Position numbers and translations under genes: made by a program. A DNA stretch of 64,000 bases. Origin: Actinomadura rubteroloni (GTDB lineage Bacteria > Actinomycetota > Actinomycetes > Streptosporangiales > Streptosporangiaceae). The stretch is from contig NZ_MTBP01000002.1 in assembly GCF_002911665.1 (NCBI RefSeq), forward strand, positions 620,001 to 684,000. The letters run 5' to 3'. This document shows positions 1 to 7,093 of this stretch, in pieces (position 1 is the first letter of the stretch; every line of letters begins with the position of its first letter). The notes under the pieces are model-generated. The model saw nothing but the letters and a program-made list of their open reading frames with translations, was not told the origin of the DNA and did not search any database.

Positions 1-247
1 ACTCCCGGATCTCGGCGGACCGGTCACGGTTCGACTGCGTCCGCGCAGGCCGCACACCCTGGGCGTTCTTCGGACGCGCCCGGCGCGCGTGCCGGACGAA
101 CGGCTCCAGGATGTCGCGGAGTTCGGTGGCGTGCTTGTCGCTCAGGTCAATTTCGTACAACGCGCCGTCCAGCCCGAAGCCGACGGTCTCGTCCGCCTCG
201 CCTCCGTCGATGTCGTCAAGGAGGAGGACTTTGACCTTCTGTGCCAT
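1..247 (-). CDS. lsr2: Lsr2 nucleoid-associated protein, 3'-truncated by window edge
   Basis: Lsr2 is a small DNA-bridging protein that coats AT-rich, often foreign DNA and silences it. Reading the minus strand from ATG at 247 gives MAQKVKVLLLDDIDGGEADE followed by a GLDG...YEIDLS segment, the dimerisation half that is near-invariant in the family. About 82 residues are visible; the C-terminal AT-hook-like DNA-binding domain (RGR motif) lies beyond position 1. A good ribosome site (GGAAGGA) sits 6-12 bases before the ATG. Family assignment is firm. That it silences the neighbouring accessory genes is inference. Confidence 0.93.
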   Translation of the reverse strand, partial: MAQKVKVLLLDDIDGGEADETVGFGLDGALYEIDLSDKHATELRDILEPFVRHARRARPKNAQGVRPARTQSNRDRSAEIRE

Positions 248-983
248 GCGGAAATCCTTCCAAGCGGGGTTTGATCGCAGCATAGACGGTACGCGCCGCG
301 ATGGCGACACATTCATTCACCTGGGGCTGTCACGAAAATCTCACCCCTGCAAGAGGCAAGTCCTCCCTTACGCGGCCCCGGCGACCGGAAAGGTTCGTGG
401 ACAACTCACCGGACCAATGAAAGCGTTCACACGGACGCCCGATTGAGCACGACCGAAGAGAACCGAAGCACCGGCATCGCACCACGGACCCCGCCCATGC
501 CGCGCATGAGCTTCTCCGGGCGTTGCCGGGGCTACCCGCGCTCCCGGCCCGGCGGCAGGGCCGTACGCGGAATCCGCGGGCATCGGCCGCAGGTGAGCAC
601 GAGTGCACCGCCCCGGACCCGGCGTCTCGGGTCGCCGCTGCTTTCCTCCAGTTCCCCGGCGCGCAGGAAAATGGGCAGCGCCGCCGCGAAATCGTCGGCG
701 TCGAGATAGACGCGGGCGGCGAATTCCGCTGCGGTCGCCTCGTCCTTCACCCGGCCGATCGCCCGCGCGGCTCCAGACGTTCGCGCAGAATGGCGTACGC
801 AGGCACCGGCCGGATGACGCCGCCGACCTCTACTCGGACGACAGGTCAGGCCGCTCGTGGACGGTCGGGGCAGTCCGCTGCGCGAGCCCGGACGGACAGC
901 GACCGCGCCCGGCGCCGCGCTGCTCGACCCGGCTGGCCGACCCTCGGCGCACTCCCACCCCGAGGCCCCCAGGTCGCGGTCAT
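248..983. other. Gene-poor stretch upstream of lsr2 and marR
   Basis: About 740 bases without a convincing complete gene. The part next to 248 must carry the lsr2 promoter. Open frames here are mutually overlapping and have no recognisable domains. One minus-strand segment (532-750) has codon use like a real gene and is listed separately. No repeats, insertion-sequence ends or RNA genes were recognised. Confidence 0.5.
532..750 (-). pseudogene. Possible small gene or gene remnant, unknown
   Basis: From GTG at 750 the minus strand reads about 72 residues to a TAG at 532-534. The first 40 (VKDEATAAEFAARVYLDADD...) are helix-like with strongly GC-biased third positions, unlike the other frames here. 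The last third turns arginine/proline-rich and looks non-coding, so this may be the fossil of a larger gene. No family recognised. Other possibilities are a genuine small protein or chance. Confidence 0.25.
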
Positions 984-1001
984 ATGTCAAGCTATTGACA
1001 T
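984..1001. promoter_or_regulatory. MarR operator 1 (perfect inverted repeat over the marR start)
   Basis: ATGTCAA-GCTA-TTGACAT, a perfect 7-bp inverted repeat with a 4-bp spacer. It overlaps the marR initiation codon (ATG 1000-1002). A near-identical element follows the gene at 1443-1460, which argues that both bind the MarR protein encoded between them and that this copy gives autorepression. Confidence 0.7.
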
Positions 1002-1443
1002 GGACAACGCGAGCGGATCCCGGCCGCTTGAGCAGCGGCCCGGCTATGTGCTGAAGATGGTCGACGCCGTGCTGCGCACGGCGCTCACCACGGCGCTGGC
1101 GCCCCACGACCTGACGGTGGCCCAGTACGCGTGCCTGGAGGTGGCGCTCCGCCACCCGGGCGCCTCGGCGGCCGAACTGGCTAGGCGCGCGTTCGTCAGC
1201 CGCCAGGCGATGCACCAGATCCTCACCGATCTGCGCAGCCGCGACCTGGTGCACGTCGCCGAGGTCCCCCACCGGGCACGGCCCGTCACGCTCACCGACG
1301 CCGGACGGCAGGCCGTACAAGCGGCGGCCGGCGACGTCCTGGCAGTCGAGGAACGGATGGTCGCGACCCTGACGGCCGGCCAACGCGCCCACCTCCTGAG
1401 CGCCCTCTACACCTGCGCCGAGTCCCTGACCGACGAGACTTGA
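1000..1443 (+). CDS. MarR-family winged-helix transcriptional regulator
   Basis: 147 residues, normal MarR length. An N-terminal dimerisation helix (LEQRPGYVLKMVDAVLR, residues ~9-25) is followed by the winged helix: LTVAQYACLEVALRHPG, then the recognition helix around SRQAMHQILTDLRSRDLV, then the wing with basic residues VPHRARPVTLTDAGR. MarR proteins are usually ligand-released dimeric repressors. The ATG lies inside a perfect inverted repeat, and a second copy lies between this gene and the co-directional monooxygenase gene at 1561, so both are likely under its control. The ligand is unknown; a phenolic or quinone-like compound would suit the monooxygenase neighbour. Confidence 0.88.
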   Translation: MDNASGSRPLEQRPGYVLKMVDAVLRTALTTALAPHDLTVAQYACLEVALRHPGASAAELARRAFVSRQAMHQILTDLRSRDLVHVAEVPHRARPVTLTDAGRQAVQAAAGDVLAVEERMVATLTAGQRAHLLSALYTCAESLTDET

Positions 1444-1460
1444 TGTCAAGGTCTTGACGT
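1443..1460. promoter_or_regulatory. MarR operator 2 (imperfect inverted repeat)
   Basis: ATGTCAA-GGTC-TTGACGT. The left arm is identical to operator 1 and the right arm differs by one base, with the same 4-bp spacer. It begins on the last base of the marR stop codon and lies about 100 bases before the monooxygenase gene, well placed to control that gene's own promoter. Confidence 0.65.
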
Positions 1461-1560
1461 ATCATCGTCCACGGGGCAATGTGTCGGGAGACACGCCGAT
1501 CCCCGGCCGTCCCGCATCCACGACGGGCTGAGCAGGGGCTCCCCGAAGGAGGACGTCATC

Positions 1561-1887
1561 ATGACCACCATCCAGAAGGACTCCGGACTCACCACGATGA
1601 TCAACGTGTTCACCACGACCCCGGACAAGCAGCAGGCCCTGCTCGACGTCCTCCTGCGGGCCACCGAGGACCACATCGCCAAGATGCCCGGCTTCCACTC
1701 GGCCAACTTCCACGCCAGCGCCGACGGCCTGCGCGTCGTCAACTACGCCCAGTGGACGACTCCCGACGCCTGGAAGGCGATGCTGACCGACCCGCAGTGC
1801 CGCGTCCACATCGAGAAGGCCCGCGAACTGGCCGAACACGACGACCACCTCTACGAAGTCGTCGCCGTCCACGAAGCGGCGCGCTGA
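1561..1887 (+). CDS. Antibiotic-biosynthesis-monooxygenase (ABM) domain protein
   Basis: 108 residues, a single ABM-type ferredoxin-like fold: first strand TTMINVFTTTPDKQQALLDV, a helix, strand FHSANFHASADGLRVVNYAQ, then W...AMLTDPQCRVH. These dimeric cofactor-free enzymes oxidise quinol-like or polyketide substrates, or degrade signal molecules; some members are not enzymes. A strong ribosome site (GAAGGAGG) precedes the ATG by 7 bases. It follows marR and operator 2, so it is probably the MarR target. Its substrate cannot be read from sequence. Confidence 0.82.
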   Translation: MTTIQKDSGLTTMINVFTTTPDKQQALLDVLLRATEDHIAKMPGFHSANFHASADGLRVVNYAQWTTPDAWKAMLTDPQCRVHIEKARELAEHDDHLYEVVAVHEAAR

Positions 1888-1968
1888 CCCCGGACCCCTG
1901 CGGACGCCACGCCGGGCATGGACGCGGGCTGAACGAGGCCCGGGCGAACGGTCGCGCCGTGGGCCGGG

Positions 1969-2553
1969 TCAGTCGGTGCGCATTGCCGTTGCCAGGCGGG
2001 TGAGGGAGCGGCCGGCGGCCAGGAGAGGGGCGGGGTCGCGCAGGGCTCGGCTCAGGATGAAGGCGCCTTCCAAGGACGTCAGGATCGCGGTCGCCAGGTC
2101 GTGGGCGGCGTCGGGATCGGTGACGATTCGTCGGCACCAGGACGCCAGCGCGTCGAGCCAGGCGGTGAAGACGTCGGCCGTCGCGCGGCGCAGGGGATCG
2201 TTCGTGCTGGCGACCTCTAGGGCGATCGTCGCGATCGGGCACGCGTCGGCGTAGTCGGACGCGGCCAGGTCGTCGGCCGCCTGCGCGAACGCCGCGCCGA
2301 GCGCTTCGACCGGGTCATCGGGGCCGTTCTCCAGCAGGGCGAGCACCATCGCGCCGTAGGCGGCGCCGCCGGTACGGACGACGTCCTCGGCGAGGGCGTC
2401 CTTGCCGGGGAAGAAGTGGTAGATCGACCCGATGCGCGTCCGGGACTCGGCGGCGATCTGCTGGAGCCCGGTGGCGCTGTACCCCTGCCGCCGGAACAGC
2501 GTGCCGGCCGCCCTGGCGATGCGCTCGCGAGTGTCACCTTTGGACCCGGCCAT
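1969..2553 (-). CDS. TetR/AcrR-family regulator
   Basis: 194 residues. The N-terminal helix-turn-helix is clear: RERIARAAGTLFRRQGYSAT, then GLQQIAAESRTRIGSIYHFF and PGKDALAED. The C-terminal half has the TetR ligand-domain pattern with D...ACPIATIALE, common in the AcrR-like clade that controls redox or detoxification genes. ATG 2553 is preceded by GGAAGAGG on the minus strand. The divergent hydrolase gene at 2626 shares a 71-base intergenic region containing an 18-bp perfect palindrome, the evident operator. Confidence 0.9.
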   Translation of the reverse strand: MAGSKGDTRERIARAAGTLFRRQGYSATGLQQIAAESRTRIGSIYHFFPGKDALAEDVVRTGGAAYGAMVLALLENGPDDPVEALGAAFAQAADDLAASDYADACPIATIALEVASTNDPLRRATADVFTAWLDALASWCRRIVTDPDAAHDLATAILTSLEGAFILSRALRDPAPLLAAGRSLTRLATAMRTD

Positions 2554-2596
2554 GCCTCCACCTCTTCCCTCTGCGTGCCGATCATGGTAGTCCTGA

Positions 2597-2614
2597 CTTG
2601 AACGATCGTTCAAG
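2597..2614. promoter_or_regulatory. TetR operator, perfect 18-bp palindrome
   Basis: CTTGAACGATCGTTCAAG, perfectly self-complementary, between the divergent TetR and hydrolase genes. The AACGATCGTT core is the classic spacing for TetR/AcrR-type sites. It ends 11 bases before the hydrolase ATG, so binding would block both promoters. Confidence 0.78.
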
Positions 2615-2625
2615 GGAGTGTGCGC

Positions 2626-3468
2626 ATGCCCACCGTCCAGATCCCGGCGGGACCCATCGACTACACCGACACCGGCGGGCCCGGCCCGGTCGTCGTGCTG
2701 ACCCACGGCTTCCCCATGAACCACCTGCAGTGGCGCAAGGTGATACCGCTGCTGCACGGCGTCCGCTGCATCGCGCCGACATTGCCGCTCGGCGGCCACC
2801 GCACGCCCATGCGGCCCGGCACCGACCTGTCGCAGGGAGGCCAGGCGAAGATCCTGGCGGACTTCCTGGACGCCCTGGACCTGCAAGATGTGACGCTCGT
2901 GATGAACGACTGGGGCGGCCCGCAGTTCGTCGTCGCGCTCGGCCGCGCCGACCGCGTCGGCCGGATGGTCTTCGTCGCGTGCGAGGCCTTCGACAACTTC
3001 CCGCCGCCGCAGGTGCGGCCCGCCGCCCTGCTGATCCGGGCGCCCGGCGGGACGTGGCTGCTCATGCAGCTCCTGCGCACGCCGCTGTTCCGGCACGGCC
3101 GAAGGACCTGGGGCGTCCTCAGCCGCACCCGCATCCCGGACGACGTCCTGGACGCCTGGTTCGAGCCCGCCCGCCGCAGCCGCGCCATCCGACGCGACCT
3201 GCGCGCCTTCGGCACCGGCGCCCCGCCGCGCCGCACGCTGCTGGCCTGGAGCGAGGCGCTGCGCACGTTCGACCGTCCGGCGCTGGTCGTGTGGGCAGAG
3301 CAGGACGGCATGATGCCGCGCGACCACGGCCGGCGCCTCGCCGAACTCCTCCCGCAGGGCCGCCTGATCGAGGTCGCCGACAGCGCGACGCTCATCCCCG
3401 AGGACCAGCCCGAACGCCTCGCGCAGATCCTCCAGGACTTTCTCGCCGAGACCGGCGCCCACCCCTGA
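2626..3468 (+). CDS. Alpha/beta-hydrolase, haloalkane-dehalogenase-like, catalytic His not seen
   Basis: 280 residues. The oxyanion-region motif HGFPMNHLQW (~24-33) and the nucleophile elbow VMNDWGGPQF (~92-101) place it near haloalkane dehalogenases, where the Asp is the nucleophile and the following Trp helps hold halide. A candidate acid lies in AEQDGMMP. At the expected catalytic-His position the sequence is VADSATLIPEDQPE, with Thr where GH is usual, so activity is doubtful or uses another base. ATG 2626 is chosen because AAGGGA lies 8 bases upstream; a GTG at 2620 is also in frame. Regulated by the divergent TetR protein. Confidence 0.78.
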   Translation: MPTVQIPAGPIDYTDTGGPGPVVVLTHGFPMNHLQWRKVIPLLHGVRCIAPTLPLGGHRTPMRPGTDLSQGGQAKILADFLDALDLQDVTLVMNDWGGPQFVVALGRADRVGRMVFVACEAFDNFPPPQVRPAALLIRAPGGTWLLMQLLRTPLFRHGRRTWGVLSRTRIPDDVLDAWFEPARRSRAIRRDLRAFGTGAPPRRTLLAWSEALRTFDRPALVVWAEQDGMMPRDHGRRLAELLPQGRLIEVADSATLIPEDQPERLAQILQDFLAETGAHP

Positions 3469-3522
3469 CCAGAACACCACGGTCCACGGCCGAGACACCG
3501 ACCCCGCCGCCGATGAAGAGGG

Positions 3523-4427
3523 TCATCGACGTCCCAGGGCCGCCAGCCGGATCGCCGCCACATTGCCACATTGGGGTTGTCCCGGTTGCGCGCCGCCCAG
3601 GTCAGGGCGGCGGTGCACGGCTCCAGGTCGACGACGTCGAGATAGACGACCCCGGGGCGGGGGAACATCGTCCGCGCGGCGGCGGGCAGGAACGCCATCG
3701 CGTGCCCGGAGGCGACGGTGAGCATCAGGCCTTCGATGTCGCGCACGACCGGCCCATAATGGACCGTCCCGTCATGGGGACGTGGCAGCGCCGACCAGAA
3801 TTCTCGCCACTCCTGCGGGCAGTCGGCAGGGAAGGACACCACCGGGAGATCAGCCAGATCCACCGTTTTCAGGAACGGACGATCCGCCAGCGGACTGTCT
3901 GCGGAAAGGCAGGCGATCCGGCCCTCCACCGACAGGGTGAATGACTCGATGCCGTCCGGAACGGGCGGCCGGGCGAACACCACGTCGACCTCGCCCGCCT
4001 CCAGGGCCCGGAACTGGTCGACGAAACTCAGCAGCCGGGTCTCGACCGCCAAGCCCGCGTTGCTCTCACGGAGCCGGTCCAGAACGGCACGGGTGTAGGG
4101 CATAGCCGCCTCCGCGCCGACCGTGCCGACCACCAGCCGTCCGCGCACCGAGCGCTCCTGCTCGGCGGCGGTCCGCTGGAGATCGTCCATCGCCTCCACA
4201 ACCGCCAGCGCCTTGGGCAGCAGAAGCCGCCCCGCCGCAGTGAGCCGCACACGACGTCCCCGCTCGACCAGCGGCACGCCGAGCCGCTGCTCGAGCACCT
4301 GGATCTGACGGCTCAGCGCGGGCTGGCTCATGTACAGCCGGGCCGCCGCCCGGCCGAAGTGCAGTACCTCCGCGAGGACCAGGAACAGCCGAAGCTGATG
4401 CACGGTCGCCGCCGAGCGCATGTCCAT
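3523..4427 (-). pseudogene. LysR-family regulator, frame broken near its 3' end
   Basis: From ATG 4427 the frame shows a typical LysR winged helix (QLRLFLVLAEVLHFGRAAAR, then LYMSQPALSRQIQVLEQRLG) and a nearly complete effector domain (VVGTVGAEAAMPY, VDVVFARPP, LADLPVVSFP). At AARNRDNPNVA an 8-bp tandem duplication (3557-3572) shifts the frame. Removing one copy restores NPNVAAIRLAALGRR and a TGA at 3523-3525, giving a standard 298-residue LysR protein. As it stands the frame runs on antisense through the hydrolase gene to 2661, adding about 290 unrelated residues. DNA binding could survive. No strong ribosome site is seen; an ATG at 4421 is an alternative start. Confidence 0.82.
3557..3572. 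repeat. 8-bp tandem duplication in the LysR gene
   Basis: GCCACATT occurs twice back to back (3557-3564 and 3565-3572). Eight is not a multiple of three, and deleting one copy reconnects the LysR frame with a natural stop 32 bases further on. It looks like a recent replication-slippage event. Confidence 0.85.
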
Positions 4428-5118
4428 ATCGAAAATCACGTGCCTGCCGTTGATGACACCATGCGCAGAACCACCGCGGGCTGCTCTGTTCGACGGCATG
4501 CTAAGGGCCCGGCCACGCCCAGGCGAACCATTTATCGCGCGCCCGGTGCGCGGACACATCCCATGTCCGGATCGCAGGGTCCACGCTGCTCTCATCAAGC
4601 GCATCCGGCGAAACGCCGTCGCAGGTCGCATCCGCTTCATGGCCCCCGCGGACGACCAGGGCTGCAGCCTGCGCCATGCGGCCAGCAGACCCGCCGCCTG
4701 CTCCCGTCGTTCTCCCCCTGCCGTGGTCGTCCATCATCGACGCCGTCAAGCCCGACGTACGCGAAGTCGAAGCCGTCAACCGGTTGGGCTGCCATGCCCG
4801 GCCCCCTTCTCGACGCCTCCACGGACGGTCGTCCTTCAAGAGCCGAGCCGGCCCGGCGGAAGAGCTGATCCGAACATGACGCCATATCCGGAAACCTAAG
4901 TCCAGAATCGGAAGGATTCGGCCGGACGGGACACCTCAACTCCCCCGGCAGACCCGACTTGCCTGCGACGATAAACGTTCCATTATGTGTCAATCACTAA
5001 TCGTCATCGCACTTTCCTTCCCTGGCCGTGCGCAATGGCCCAAAATCAAGGTCGGCGCTCTGTGCGCAGCGAATCCGGCGGGGAACCGCCCGCCGGTGGC
5101 ATGGAAAGGGTTTCTGAC
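4428..5118. other. Gene-poor region between lysR and the secreted protein
   Basis: About 690 bases with no convincing gene. Open frames exist on both strands but have no recognisable family or good ribosome site. A plus-strand segment near 4676-4879 has coding-like third positions and may be a gene remnant. The promoter for the gene at 5119 should lie near 4980-5100, which is locally more AT-rich. No mobile-element ends seen. Confidence 0.5.
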
Positions 5119-5652
5119 ATGCGAAAGAAGCACGTCGCAGCGCTTCTGCTGGGGTTCCTCCCCTTGTTCGCCGGCGCCGGAACGGCGACGGCGGCGACAG
5201 CGAACGACCAGTCCGGCCGGTACTGCGTGATGGTCGTCGGCAAGGCGGCTCCGGGGAAGGCGTCCCCCGTCCTCTCCCACAAGTGCGCCGACGACATGGC
5301 CACCGCGACCCGCCGGGCGGGCATGACAGAGAGCGCGGCGTCGGACACGCTGCTCATGGAATGGTTCTGGAACGCCAACAACAATCCGCCCAAGCTGACC
5401 CGTGTCCTCGGCAAATACGGCCCGTGCGATGCCCAGGGCTACGTCATCAACGTCTATGACGACTGGACGAACCAAATCTCGGGCTTCAACTCCTACAACG
5501 ACTGCAACCATGTCGCCGGCTACGACCTGTCGCTTCAGCAGGGCGACTACGACATCTGGGAGCAGCACAACCCCTGCGGCTGCACCTTGCAAGGATGGGT
5601 CGGCTCGTTCATGAACGACCGCATCGAGTCCTTCCGGATCCGCGCTACCTGA
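5119..5652 (+). CDS. Secreted beta/gamma-crystallin-like (inhibitor I36-like) protein
   Basis: 177 residues. A Sec signal peptide (MRKKHVAALLLGFLPLF then GAGTATAATA, cleavage around residue 28) is followed by a small exported domain with six or seven cysteines. The segment CDAQGYVINVYDDWTNQIS... and the terminal WVGSFMNDRIESFRI resemble the repeated Greek-key motifs of actinomycete crystallin-like and peptidase-inhibitor-I36 proteins, which bind calcium or inhibit proteases. ATG 5119 is chosen because GGAAAGGG lies 8 bases upstream and it begins the signal peptide. Function is inferred only from fold resemblance. Confidence 0.72.
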   Translation: MRKKHVAALLLGFLPLFAGAGTATAATANDQSGRYCVMVVGKAAPGKASPVLSHKCADDMATATRRAGMTESAASDTLLMEWFWNANNNPPKLTRVLGKYGPCDAQGYVINVYDDWTNQISGFNSYNDCNHVAGYDLSLQQGDYDIWEQHNPCGCTLQGWVGSFMNDRIESFRIRAT

Positions 5653-6000
5653 CCACGCGTCTGCCACAACCCCACAAGGGCACGTCGCGTGGTTCCGAAC
5701 GGTCGTTGCATCGACGCCGCGGTCGAACTGGCGGGACAGGACCAAGTGCTCCACGCTCCCAGCACACGTCCCGTCATGCCACCAGCACCGCCGCCATGGC
5801 CTTCCGGAGCTGCCGGGCGGCGGTGAGCTGGTCGCGCGTCAGTGCGGCGACGGCGAGCGTTGCGGCGACTTCGAACGAGCGCTGGGGGTCGGCGGTGGTC
5901 TGTGCCGGCTGGGAAGACGCCGCGCTAAGCCCGCTCTGTCCGTGCCCGGCACCACCCCGCGGGGACGTCCACGCGGGCGGCGCATGCGCAGCACGAACAG
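5653..6000. other. Gene-poor region downstream of tRNA-Asn
   Basis: Between the secreted-protein stop and the hairpin at 6001. It contains a coding-like minus-strand fragment (5774-5935) and otherwise nothing recognised. Being on the 3' side of a tRNA gene, it is where an integrated element would sit, but no integrase gene and no second copy of the tRNA 3' end were found in the window. Confidence 0.45.
5774..5935 (-). pseudogene. C-terminal gene remnant, unknown
   Basis: The minus strand reads about 53 residues ending in RSFEVAATLAVAALTRDQLT, AARQLRKAMAAVLVA and a TGA at 5774. Third positions are almost all G or C, as in real genes here. No good start is present, and the frame runs upstream into the terminator and tRNA, so it looks like the tail of a lost gene. 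No family recognised. Confidence 0.3.
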
Positions 6001-6038
6001 CAGCAGACCCCTCCCTGTGCCCAGGGAGGGGTCTGCTG
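6001..6038 (-). terminator. Intrinsic terminator of the tRNA-Asn gene
   Basis: A perfect 17-bp stem (6001-6017 with 6022-6038) with a 4-nt loop, starting 63 bases past the tRNA 3' end on the minus strand. There is no U-tract, as usual in high-GC actinomycetes. It could also stop transcription arriving from the plus strand. Confidence 0.8.
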
Positions 6039-6100
6039 ATGGTCTGCGCGTCCTGTCGGCCGATGACCGACAGGACCGAAGTTCTCGTCGTGAGTGTCAG

Positions 6101-6173
6101 CTCCCGCGATTGGACTCGAACCAATAACCTGCCGGTTAACAGCCGGCTGCTCTGCCAATTGAGCTACGCGGGA
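6101..6173 (-). tRNA. tRNA-Asn (anticodon GTT)
   Basis: The minus strand folds into a 73-nt cloverleaf. The acceptor stem TCCCGCG pairs with CGCGGGA and the discriminator base is G. The D-arm is GCTC...GAGC, the anticodon loop is CTGTTAA with anticodon GTT (complement of 6138-6140), and the T-arm contains GGTTCGAGTCC. The 3' CCA is not encoded. A strong hairpin follows at 6001-6038. Confidence 0.96.
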
Positions 6174-6326
6174 TCGCTTCTGCCTGCGGGACCTGCGGTC
6201 CCCTGCGGGCACGATTAGGTTAGCGCATCCCGCGAGCGGTTCGCGCACGCATATCCGGCGGGCGCGGGATGGAGCGGGCCGGGGCGGGTAGGGACGGGTG
6301 GGCAGGGCAGTCGAGCGGAGGTGGAC

Positions 6327-6578
6327 ATGAAGATCCGCACCACGTTCCTCGCCGGAGCCGCCGTCGGGTACGTCCTCGGGGCCAAGGCCGGACGCGAGCG
6401 GTACGAGCAGATCAGGACGGGCTGGGCGAAGTTCTCGGGCAGCCCGACCGTCCGGGAGACGGCCGGGACGCTGAAGGAGCGCGGCGCCGGCCTGGCCGGG
6501 GCCGCGAAGGAGAAGGCCGACGCGCTCCGGCACCGGCACGACGACGCCCCCGGGCCCGTCGCGGTGCCGCCGGCCTGA
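6327..6578 (+). CDS. YtxH-like small protein
   Basis: 83 residues. It begins MKIRTTFLAGAAVGYVLGAK, a short hydrophobic glycine-rich segment, then AGRERYEQI, the usual YtxH-type opening, and continues as an amphipathic helix rich in Ala, Lys and Glu. Such proteins are probably membrane-anchored and stress-related; no activity is known. ATG 6327 is chosen for the GGAGG five bases upstream; an in-frame GTG at 6321 overlaps that site. Confidence 0.72.
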   Translation: MKIRTTFLAGAAVGYVLGAKAGRERYEQIRTGWAKFSGSPTVRETAGTLKERGAGLAGAAKEKADALRHRHDDAPGPVAVPPA

Positions 6579-6581
6579 TCC

Positions 6582-7076
6582 TCAGAGGCCGGTGCGTTCG
6601 CGCAGTTCGGTGAGGATCTGCTCGGCCTGGGCGCGCAGCCCCGGGTCGCTCGGGTCGGCCCCGGCGTCGAACTGCAGGGACCACCGCACCTCGCCCCCCG
6701 TCGCCGGGCGGCGGCCCGCGATCCGCACCGAGCCGCCGCCGGGCAGCGGCGCCTGGTGGTTCACGACGACGGTGGACGTCACGCGCTCGCGGACCGTCTC
6801 CGGCACCGATCCGGCGTCGGTGAGCCCGATCTCGTGCTCCGGGCCGCCCAAAATCTCCTGGACGCGCAGCCGCCCGTCCCGCCACGACGCCTGCTCGATC
6901 CGCTCCCACGGGATCCGCGCCGTCCCGCCGGAGACGACCGGCAGGTGCAGGGCGGTGGACGTCGCGACGACGTGCGAGCCGCCCCGCGTGGGCGCGAAGG
7001 CCAGCACGCGCTCCCCCCGCTCCAGGGCGAGGACGTCGCGGGCGGACGCGGGCAGACGGTGCCGGGACAAGCGCAT
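6582..7076 (-). CDS. Conserved hypothetical protein (PH-like fold suspected)
   Basis: 164 residues, soluble. The pattern ERVLAFAPTRGGSHVVATST, LHLP, IPWERIEQASWRDGRL is a run of short strands with a conserved PWE-I-ASW motif, reminiscent of bacterial PH-like domains; the C-terminal half is acidic and helical. A GTG at 7082 is an alternative start. It lies 17 bases after the GH63-like gene on the same strand and is probably the last gene of that run. Function unknown. Confidence 0.6.
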   Translation of the reverse strand: MRLSRHRLPASARDVLALERGERVLAFAPTRGGSHVVATSTALHLPVVSGGTARIPWERIEQASWRDGRLRVQEILGGPEHEIGLTDAGSVPETVRERVTSTVVVNHQAPLPGGGSVRIAGRRPATGGEVRWSLQFDAGADPSDPGLRAQAEQILTELRERTGL

Positions 7077-7093
7077 GCCCACACGGTAGGCGA

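Noticed and set aside
2620..2625. GTG 2620 as the hydrolase start
   Set aside because: It lies too close to the AAGGGA ribosome site; ATG 2626 has better spacing.
2661..3522. 290-residue C-terminal extension of the LysR protein
   Set aside because: It is antisense to the hydrolase gene and arises only from the 8-bp duplication; not treated as a real domain.
4637..4993. 118-residue minus-strand frame as a gene
   Set aside because: No family resemblance, no ribosome site, and a competing plus-strand frame has better third-position bias.
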